Below are positions 55,043 through 64,000 of a DNA stretch of 64,000 nt, one piece after another. The notes beneath the pieces are model-generated. The model was not told the origin of the DNA. It did not search any database and was given only the letters and a program-made list of their open reading frames with translations. A program made the position numbers and the translations under genes. Position 1 is the first letter of the stretch, and each line of letters starts with the position of its first letter. Source of the DNA: Chaetorhynchus papuensis (taxonomy: Eukaryota > Chordata > Aves > Passeriformes > Rhipiduridae); the NCBI GenBank assembly GCA_013396525.1, contig VWYX01000012.1:1603884-1667883 (forward strand). Reading direction: 5' to 3'.

Positions 55043-55358
55043 TTGAGATCCACAGATTCCAATGAACAATTTAAAACTACTCGTGTTTTTCTTTATTATG
55101 ATGGTTGCAACCAGTCCCTGTTTCATCTGTGTCTGTGTCTCTTTGTGGCTTTATGGGCCAGAGACAAAATCGGTGCTATCTGTGGGCAGGCAAACAGGCC
55201 TAGGGACCAGCAGGACATTAGTACCTGAAACCAGAGACACATTAATACCTCAAACAACATGGTGAATACTTTGCCCCAATACAAACTAATTAAAACCAAA
55301 TTATAATTATCACAGGTTTTTTCACTTTCTCCAGCCCCACACTGGGTGCCAAATTATT
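55043..55358 (-). mobile_element. ERV leader/internal remnant with primer binding site
   Basis: On the minus strand, directly after the LTR (55359-55978), come seven bases and then TGGCACCCAGTGTGGGGC (plus coordinates 55334-55351). This matches 15 of 18 positions of the primer binding site complementary to tRNA-Lys used by many betaretrovirus-like elements. The following minus-strand sequence would be the untranslated leader. A 17-base imperfect direct repeat lies in it (55215-55231 and 55239-55255, 15/17). A 95-codon minus frame (54839-55126) begins beyond it, but I cannot assign it to gag, pol or env. The internal end of the remnant is not visible, so 55043 is a guess. No 3' LTR is present within reach, so the provirus is truncated and defective. 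Confidence 0.6.
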
Positions 55359-55978
55359 TGTCTTGGTTTGAGGCAAATTTGGATGAAACGTCTCAAAATG
55401 AACGTCTCCTCTAATAGAAAGCAGATTTCAGCGGCACCTCCTCCACCAGGTTCGGAAAGAAATTCCTTGGAAGAAGGTGGAAAAAAACTATTTCTTTAAC
55501 AAGCAGGGTGCACGCAGGCACGAGAGGGAACAAAGAAAATGAATAATGTTCGATAATAAAACCTCTTGCTCTGGAGAAGACCTGGTACATTCAGTCCTTT
55601 CTGTAGGTGTGGCTCTGCTCTCTCCTCTCTGGAGTTGGGGTGCGGCGGGGGCCCCTCCGGGCCGCGGTGTGGGGCCTCCCGGTGCTGTTCTGGTGTTGCT
55701 GAACAGCTTTAGGAGTGGAAGAAAAAGCCACAGCTCCAGGAAGAAGTTCTTGTCTCAGCTAGCAGGCTAGCTAAGAAACAAAAGACTGCACCTCTCTGCC
55801 CTGCTGCAGAGCTGAGAGCTGGTTCGAGAGAGTGAGTTATCTGTGTTTCCGAACACAGGCCACCGAAAGAATTCCACTGCCTTCCCCCCGCTCCCAGACG
55901 TGGCTTTAAAGGCACAGAACTGTGTCTGGCATAGGGCAGATGACAGGGGATACAGCATCTTAAAGTCACCCCAAGACA
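55359..55978 (-). mobile_element. ERV 5' LTR (620 bp)
   Basis: It runs TGTCTTGG...CCAAGACA on the plus strand, with TG...CA ends and short terminal inverted repeats TGTCT/AGACA. It is the same family as the solo LTR at 62090-62715, with roughly 80-85% similarity over the first part compared by eye. They share the block GAACGTCTCCTCTAATRGAA, a CpG-rich segment near 55640-55690, and the ending GGGGATACAGCATC before the terminus. Strand is fixed by the primer binding site just below it: transcription would run toward lower coordinates. No matching flank is found next to 55979, as expected when the other end of the provirus is lost or outside what I can recognise. Confidence 0.88.
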
Positions 55979-58900
55979 GTGGTGGAGTGCAGCAAAAAGT
56001 ACTCTGGACGTCTTGTCACTATCTGCTAACTTCTCTATCTTAGCAATTTCTCCTGCTAAAAAGCACTGTCAGAACAGCTGATACATGGCTGGCTTCTGTA
56101 CCTCCAGGTTACTGTTCTGAGATGCCAGGGACATTTTAAGCTCTAAATACATTTACTTTGGGAGGCTTTAGAAAATTTGTTAGTACAGGTCTACTTGGAG
56201 TTCAAGCTTGTAATCAGCAATAAATATTGTTTTAACCCCGCTTTTTAAAAATTCACTAAGTGTGATTTACTAATGCACTTATGTATGCCACATTAAATTA
56301 ATATCTCACATATAAAGGCTATTTGTCATCTGGGTATCCTGGTTCACAGTTGCTTTCTTCAGCTCTACTGATGCTTTGTTAATGCATAGCCAAGAAGTCT
56401 TGTAGCACTGCATATCTCACAATGGCTCAACACAATTAGAATTGAAGTGTATTCTGTTAAGAAAAAAAAAAAGACAATGGTATATGGCCTTGGTGTACTC
56501 TTGTCCCCATTTATGTTATGCTAAGATTGCATTGGTGTCAGTCTTTTCAAGCAATACATATTCAGATTATCTTAAATAGACAGGATTTGTATAAAATAGC
56601 CCCATCCCTTTCTTTGATACAGTTTAGACAAGAAAACAAAATTAACAATCACCCTTGGAATTGTACGAGCAAAGAAATAAATTATTAGGTGGTCTCAGGC
56701 TTCATATTATTTAAATTTCTGCATTACATGGACGGAAATTCCCGCCGTGTGTAGCAACGTGATCTATTTGTAAAGTAGAGAAGTAGTTATTCATTCACAT
56801 AGGCACATAGTCGGGGTTTTTTTTCCCCTGATAACTTGGAAAAAAAAAAAGCTCAAAGCAGGATAGTACTTATTGCTTGTATGAGTTTGACTTAGATCAC
56901 AAGTCAAAATGGTTTTCCTGTTCTCTGGTACAAATGAGCAACCTTGTGAATGTCAATAATCTTATCCATTCCAATGCAAATATCCTTCTGATAGTCTCAT
57001 CTTCCTGGGTGTGTGAAATCTATGGCCTTCACTCTTACATGTTCACATGATTTTAATTTAGGTAGCAGTTCATAGAAACGTGGTCACCAATCTGCATGAG
57101 CATTCACAGGGTATTTGCAGGTGCTTTTAGCCCAAGCAGCTGTGAATTCAGCAAAGCAGCAGCTTCCCTGGGAGCAACTGAAAGGAGCAGCACCCCTGCC
57201 CAGAGGGAAACGATGCCTCCTGGCTCCCTGCTTAGCACAGATCTCCTGCTTATTCTGCACTTCTCTGGTCTGCTACTGCAGAAGAGCATTGCTGAGATTT
57301 AAGATGATATTTGAAAGAGAAATAGGCTGGATACACTCTCTGGGAGGGAAGAAGGAATGATGTAGAAAATGAAGAAGAGACACTGGCATAATACTCTAAT
57401 TAGCCTTGTCCTGCTTCTACCAAGCTGTTCTTACATCTGAGCCATCTGCTGAATAATTTGAATCACCTCCTTGTTACTGGACAGACTTGAGAAAAAAACC
57501 ACCTCATTTCTTGGGAATTTTCATGCCTATTGGTTTGCCTCATTTGCAACTCATCCTTTCAGAGTACCACTGAAGCTCACCCAGCCAAGAAATTTTCCGG
57601 TGACTATGGATTTTTATTCAGTTCTTTGCACTATTAGCATTGTGTTCTAAATGGTCTTCCGTGTAGATCAATTCTGAATTTATGTAATAAAAATTTCTGA
57701 ATGAGCACTCTTACTCTTCCACATTTCTTATACTGAAAACCACAGCCATAGAACTTCTTTTTTTGATTGAGAGCTTTGCTTTGATCAAAATCCAGTTCTG
57801 GATTTTAAAATATCTGGAGTTTGTGAGTATACAGTGCCACTCAATAAATGGCTGGAGAGATTAAACACTTGCAGTATTAAAAGTGTACATTTCAAAATGG
57901 AACTTCTGATACTTAGGCTCGTAAAAATTGATGGCTAGACCAAGAAGTCTCCATTATTAAATTTCTGTTTTCCACAAATGATTAAAAATGAACTACCTAA
58001 ATAAAGGAATGAGATACTGTAAAACTCATCCAGGTGGTATCCATCATTTATATATTTAATATCTGGACCCAGATATCAGAATATCTTCAGTGCTGTTAGT
58101 AGCAGCTCTTAATCCTTTCAGTAGATCTGGAGCTACTTTTCTACTTTGCCCTTGGTGAAGCACAGTGGCCTTCTTTCAGATTGCAATTATTTGAAATAAT
58201 TGAATTTTTGTGACCCAGGCACGTTAATTTTAATTAACAGGTAAGGGGTTTCTCTCCCTTTTCAAAATCCATATTGACTGCCTAATGTTGAATATGGACC
58301 ACAGTCTGCCAGGCTTCCCGAGTGAAGGTATTGTAAACTGAAAAGATATTTTTGCACTCTGTCAGCTTCCCTCTTTCTCTGCCATTAAATCTTCATAAAT
58401 TTTCAGTGTATTGTGAAAGTTTCAAAAGAGGGTGGAGCTTCCACTCCTGCAAAATTTATAGTCTGGTAGCTAAAGGAATTGGCATGACAGTTATGCTCCA
58501 CTCCCTTATTTTTTTTCTGCTTTTGTTTCCTTTTGTTTCCTTTTATTTTTTATTTCTTTTTATTTTTTTATTTTAAATCTGGGAATTTCTGGATTCCATG
58601 CCTTTGGCACTCGTAAGTTTACTGTGTCAGCCTGGCAAGCTGAAGCTGGTGACCTAGAAGTGTTGCTACAGCTGTAAATTCTTGCTGTAGATAAACTACT
58701 AGCCTTTTCTTTTATCAACAACGAACAAAAGCAGGAACAGCCAAAAAAAAAAAAAAAAAAAGAAAACAAACCAGAAAAGGTGAGAGTGAGTGTGATACAA
58801 TTTGAGTATACAAATTTGGCAGAGGAAATGACCAAACCTTCAGCTTATCTCAGTAGTTCAGTTATTTTCTACTCTTTCAATAGAAAATAACTCGAAGCCT

Positions 58901-61900
58901 GAGAGAGGTAAATGTGTTTATAATGAAGTTTGACTACTTTTTTGTACACCCTTGTTTATGTTATTGTCAGGCACTGACATCCTTGAATTTCTAATATTCT
59001 CTTGTATCCTATAGATCTATTCTCTGTGTGTCTTAAAAGGCACACTAGCAGACATTTCTCCCTATATTCTTCCTCCTAAATACTTGAATTTGTTAACACT
59101 GGTCACATTCAGAAATGCTAATGACATTGAGCTTTCTCCACCTCTGCAGCTACTGCTTTTATCTGAGATTTACATCTGATTTTATTTAAATGCAACTATT
59201 TAGTTCATAGAAAGCAGACTTAGCATTTCTTAGTGGGCTGTTATGTTGCATTTTTCTACCAAAACTCTGAGGATCATACTCGTCTGTGCTTTCTTTGTGG
59301 TAATCGTGGATATTCTGCTGTATATTGTGCCCATAATCGACTCTGTGTTTGACTCATGTTACTATAAAATGGAGACCGTTTTTCAGGCAGAGAATCTTTT
59401 TGTGTCATCCATTTCTTGAGGATGCATTCCCTCTCTTGAGGTGAAGAGGGCAATGATCCAGGGTGTAGTATTTGGTACTTAGGGCTGTGTGAAGCACCAA
59501 CACCAACAAGAGTCCAGGGAAGTATTTGGCAAAACTTTCCTCTTCTCCACATGCAGAAAAAGTGCATAAATGCCTATAATGTATTTTTCATGTGGATGTG
59601 GGATCAGTGATCAGTTTGAGTACTCTGATTTGCACAGTTAATATGTCTGCTCAGCATTACAATAGGGCTTTTCCCCAATATTAACAGTTCAGAAAAGTTT
59701 GTGATCAGATTTCTTGGTCACTGTTAGGAGAGATAAGCATCTGGGTGTGCTGCTACTTTGACCTGTGGCAGAAAAAAAATCTACATTGTAATTTAAATAT
59801 ACTGCAATCACAGTATGTAACTTGTCAGTGTAATGATTATGGAATGTAAATAAAATAATAATATGAAAAAAACCCCAAACCAGCCAGGGAGCATTCGCAT
59901 AACATTCATGCTAAATGAGTGATTTAGCTCTGTAAAGCTGTTTTTACTCCATGAGTTCTGATGATCCCAGTAGTTGCTGCTCTTCATTTTGAGACGTGTG
60001 AAGTAACGTGCTAATGTGAGGGTAGAAGTTCATCATGTATGTCTTGAAAAATTGTGATGTAACGAATTTAACTTCCTCATAATTCAGAGGATTAGATTTC
60101 AATTTAAGTTGTGAAATGTTTTAGAAATAGGTATCAATATTGTTGGAGTTAACATCATGGTTTGCACCACTGATGTGCTGGGCATGTTAAAATTGTTGCA
60201 GATAAAATGTTTGATAGGAATCTACCTCAACATATGGTTGCTCTGGTACAAACTGTTTTTTATCTAAATAAAGAGATAAACCTTTTGAATACCTCTATGA
60301 CAATTAGCACATCTTCATTAAAGTCACTATGCTGCATGTGTTTATAGAAGGTCTGGAAAGATGTTTCCTAGCTTTTTAACTTTTCAGTGGTATGCTTTGG
60401 CCTTGGAAAGTATTCAGAAAAAAAAGAGCAAATATTTTAATCTCTCTTTCCAAATCTGAAGTTACATGAACAGTGACAGAACAAGACTAAGTTCTGGCAC
60501 TGTCCACTTAAATATGTATGATCAAGGTTTACATTTAATTCATGGCATTATCGGAAGTAGTCACATATGAAAGTTGGAATTAATTCAGATAGCAAAAAGC
60601 TTGGTGCCCAAATCATTTAAATGGACTTGTGTAAAAGGTGCTGTTTCTTAAATCCCTATATAAAGAGTATGAAGAAGTGTAAGCCAGAATCTGCATGATC
60701 AAGCTGGTTTGCAATGGCAAAATATTTTTTTCAGAAACTGAGCCGAACATCTTTGATATTTTTTAAAATAAGATATTAGGGGTTTTTTCTAACATTCTCT
60801 GTTTAAGATAAATTCACTGAGGGGTTGGGATTCATTGCATTGAGGTTAGTCCATGCTTGTTATAAATGTATCAGCAGCCTCAGGGAAAGCAACCAATCCA
60901 TAGCAATTGAGTGTCTAGAGGCAGCAAGATGGGGAGATGATGTAATTAGTACTGCATAATGAGTCACATGATGGAAAAAAAAAATCTTTACATTACACTG
61001 TTTTGCCTGAGAGGCCAATGTGGTTGTGTATGCTTATTGTATTTTTCCATTTTTTCTTTATTTCATGCTTATGTATCTGATCAATTGAATGAATTAATCT
61101 AATTATTGATACATGGCTTAATCACCATCCCAGGCCCTCTGTCAGGGGTCTTTTTGGGCTAATTGATAACCTAGTTTGTTTGGGATTTCCTGGAAAGGCG
61201 TACTGGTTTTCATTTGTTTATTTGTGGTCTTTGGATTGAATTTTGCTGTATGGTACTTTTCAATAGCCTAGCATTTATTACTGTGATGTCCCCAGGAGAC
61301 TAAGCTAACAGCTTCATAGTTTGCAAGGTCCAGGTAGGTTTTGGGGGACGAGCACACTCCATGAAAAATTCCATATATGGCTCATTTTAAAAAAGAATTG
61401 ACATTATATCTACACATTGCTGTGTAGCTTGGAATTCACTGGAAGAAGATTTTTGACCATTTACTGAGTTGAATTTTTTTGTACAAAAATAAAAACAATA
61501 TTGTAAACAATGATTTGGGCAATATGAAGAAACTGTAAAATGTGGCAGGGAGTTGATATTTTCCAGAGAAGTACCTATATTGTGGATTAGATGGGTGGAG
61601 GGGAGTCCTGGGCCATCTGATAGAAGCCTTCTGCCTACTGTTTCCTGGAATAGCTTTAGTGTGTTTGTAGCAACTGTTTTCAATAAATGGTACACTGTGT
61701 GGAAGTGTAATCCTGCTACTCCATAACACAATATGAGAGACTGAGTTATCTCCAGGGGTAGTTCCTTCCTGTAAGCAGGGTCTCATGGATGGACATGTGG
61801 GATTGTTGAATCCACACGTTCCTCCTGTGCAAAGCTTTGCCATCCTTTGGACATTGGGAACAGAGCCAGCAGTGCAGGTTCCAAAGCTCCATGTGCATTG

Positions 61901-62084
61901 CAGAAGCTACATTGAAATAAATATGAGAAGATGATGTGTATTATAATATTGGAATTTATGTATTACCATATAGATATTTAAAATAATAATTTGAGTATTC
62001 CCTCAGATCATTGTGCCACAGAAAACCTTTTAAAATTGCGGCTTAAAGGAGTATTTAACTTTGAAGAGCAGCCTGCAATGTTAC
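55979..62084. other. Unique noncoding sequence between two LTRs
   Basis: This is not retroviral internal sequence. It has no long open frame and no pol-like motif, and the PBS lies on the other side of the 55359 LTR. Open frames reach 135 codons (61436-61843, minus) without recognised homology. T-rich low-complexity sequence lies at about 58505-58575 and a run of 19 A at 58743-58761. AT-rich segments at 59880-59940 and 61060-61180 look like possible conserved noncoding elements. Confidence 0.5.
58743..58761. repeat. Poly-A tract (19 A)
   Basis: An uninterrupted run of 19 A followed by GAAAAC. It is a homopolymer, or the A tail of a plus-strand retroposed copy whose body I cannot recognise upstream. 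Confidence 0.8.
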
Positions 62085-62720
62085 CCTAGTGTCTCGGTTT
62101 GAGACAGATTTGGAGGAAACATCCTGAGATGAACGTCTCCTCTAATGGAAGACAGGTTTTGGCAGCCCCTCCCCCACCAGGTTCAAAAGGAATTTCTTGG
62201 AGGAAAGTGAAAAAAAGACTGTTTATTTAACAAGCCGTGTGCACACAGGCATGAGGAAGAAAAAATGAACAATGTTAGATAATAAAACCTCTCGCTGTGG
62301 AGAAGACCTGGTAGATCCGGAGTCCTTTCCATAGGTGTGGCTCTGCTCTCTGGAGCTGGGGTACGGCGGGGACCCCTCTGGGCCGCGGTGTGGGGCCTCC
62401 CGGTGATGGTGTTCCAGACCGGAGCAAACCTGAACAGGTCCAGGAGGAGAAGAAGCCACAGTCCCAGGAAAACTTCTTGCCTCAGCTAATGAACAAGAAG
62501 CTAGCTAAAAAGCAAAGGAATGCAACTCTCTGCGCTCCTGCAGAGCTGAGAGCTGGGGAGAGAGTGAGCGAGTTATCTCTGATTTTTTTAACACAGGCCA
62601 CCGAAGGAATTCCACCGCCTTTCCCCCCTCTCTCAGATCTGGCTTAAGGCACAGAAGTATGTCTGGCGTAGGGCAGATGATGGGGGATACAGCATCATAA
62701 AGCCACCCCTAGACAACTAG
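62085..62720 (-). mobile_element. Solo ERV LTR, same family, with target duplication
   Basis: The LTR is 62090-62715 (626 bp), TGTCTCGG...CCTAGACA, with inverted ends TGTCT/AGACA. Flanks are CCTAG (62085-62089) and ACTAG (62716-62720), a 5-bp target duplication with one mismatch. No internal sequence or primer binding site follows, so it is a solo LTR. By homology with the 55359 LTR it lies on the minus strand. An AATAAA signal on that strand falls at plus positions 62222-62227, about 130 bp before the end of the LTR, a usual place for LTR polyadenylation. Its CpG-bearing segment near 62361-62402 matches that of the other copy. Confidence 0.87.
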
Positions 62721-64000
62721 ATATTCCCGAAAGGACTTTTCTTTATGGGTTTATAAATCACAATATATTAGGAGTGAAATACAGGACACTTATCACAGAA
62801 CACCAGGTGTGCACTGTAATGAGTCTTGGAGAGGCCACACATTTTAGCCACTAGATGAGATACTCATACATGCTACCGTCAGAAAGCACCAAACACGTTT
62901 TCTTGCAACATGCTTTCTGTGACCCTAACTTTCTGACTGAAAAATAAAAGTCAGATTGAAAATTTAGACAATAAATCTAGTGATTTATTTTTCATTTTGG
63001 TTTTCCCTTGTCTTTTCATTTAGATGTAATCACTGCAATGGCAGACTGAGGGCAGAGGAAATTAAACCAGTTGGGTGAATTAGCTCAGCAAGGGACGGTT
63101 CACAGGAGAGTCTTTATCTGCTCTTTCCACAGACTGTGTGTGCATAATTGCAGGTAAGGGCACTGGCTACATATTCTTCAATAGAACAATTATAATAGAA
63201 ATTATAATTAAAGGTCTGATACTATACTCATGACTAGATATTTGGATCAAAACTGTACATGCACTAGCTTGAAGCGTGTTCTATAAACGTATTTGATTAA
63301 ATTTATATTTTATTACATCCCTTCAGGGGTATGATTATGCAGCCAAAATTACTCAGTTAATTTTAAAATTACGCTTTTAAAAACTGGCTGTTTTTATTAA
63401 GTATTTCAGATTTTGAGTGCACTGTTTTTTATATTGTGGTATTGTTCAAATGAAAGTTCATATATGCATATCTCTGCATATTACAGTGCTATGCTTGTAA
63501 AATTTTATCAGATTAATATATATGTATGTACCATAGCATGAATTTGAGGTACCTAAGACCTTTTGAAAGGCCATGGCAGAATCAAGCACCTAATTACTGT
63601 CTGTGACAACAGCAATCTCATGTAAATGTCTCAGTGCTGTGTGTCACAGTGAGAATGAAGACATTTATTACTCTGCACATAATGCTGTGCCAGATTTTGT
63701 GATAGATAACAACAGAAAATCTTATTTGTCACTGCTGCAAATACTGTGGAGGAGGACTAATGTTTTTGCAAAATACCTTAATTCAGATCATCTCTAGCTA
63801 AAACCAGCACAGAATGCGAAAGTTAATCAGTGGCCCTATAAAGGAGCAATTTATAATAGTTTAATCTAGAACCCAGGGTGCAGATTTTGAAGAGTGTTTT
63901 GCTTACAGTGAAGAAATACATTTGAGGATTTAGCAGACTACATGGCTGGATAGTTTTCTGCTACAACATATTGGTGAGGCCTTTGAACCTGAAAAAGAAA
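62721..64000. other. Unique noncoding sequence, no gene seen
   Basis: AT-rich sequence up to the window edge. The segment 63000-63170 has balanced composition with GCATAATTGCAG and TTAGCTCAG words and could be a conserved element. It contains TTTCCACAG near 63124-63132, an acceptor-like sequence, but no coding continuation is supported. A 64-codon plus frame at 63603-63797 has no recognised homology. Confidence 0.45.

Noticed and set aside
54839..55126. 95-codon minus frame beyond the ERV leader as a retroviral gene
   Set aside because: The position would suit the start of viral coding sequence, but I see no gag, pol or env motif and the internal boundary of the element is unknown.
61436..61843. 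135-codon minus frame
   Set aside because: Overlapping frames are open, AT-rich low-complexity sequence makes up its 3' part, and no known domain or splice context is visible.
55359..62715. Single provirus bounded by the two LTRs
   Set aside because: The primer binding site lies outside the pair, the intervening 6 kb is not retroviral, and the upper LTR has its own target duplication.

Overview
The window reads as noncoding nuclear DNA from a bird, most likely a passerine (songbird). The clearest sign is a SINE at 24327-24467 with a tRNA-Ile(AAT)-derived head and a CR1-type tail, the architecture described for the zebra finch family TguSINE1. Old CR1 LINE 3' ends and three LTRs of endogenous retroviruses (ERVs) agree with this. 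The sequence is AT-rich, with short poly-A/T tracts, an 80-base N gap and one isolated N. I found no convincing protein-coding exon, promoter, structural RNA gene, CRISPR array or bacterial-style gene. The longest ATG-started open frame is 163 codons (32937-33428, minus), in a locally GC-richer patch, and matches nothing I recognise. The window is therefore intergenic (gene desert) or inside a very large intron. The sequence alone does not say which.

Layout. 1-7386: unique sequence. 7387-8017: solo ERV LTR on the minus strand with a perfect 5-bp target duplication. 8018-24326: unique sequence, broken by the N gap at 11678-11757. 24327-24467: the tRNA-Ile/CR1 SINE, plus strand. 27654-27693: a perfect 18-bp-stem palindrome. 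29346-32842: two copies of a 1748-bp block, 99.8% identical by eye and separated by one N at 31094. This is probably an assembly duplication of two haplotypes, and each copy holds the same minus-strand CR1 tail fragment. 35391-35489: an (AAAAG)n polypurine tract. 37280-37470: a compound inverted repeat with 49-bp arms plus a second 17-bp pairing. 47308-47600: a minus-strand CR1 3' fragment. 55043-55978: a minus-strand ERV 5' LTR with a Lys-type primer binding site and a short piece of internal sequence. 62085-62720: a second LTR of that family, solo, with a near-perfect 5-bp target duplication.

No genes act together here. The supportable content is retroelement history, a probable assembly artefact, two unusual inverted repeats and a few AT-rich stretches that look like conserved noncoding elements but need alignment to test. 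No novel gene system is visible.
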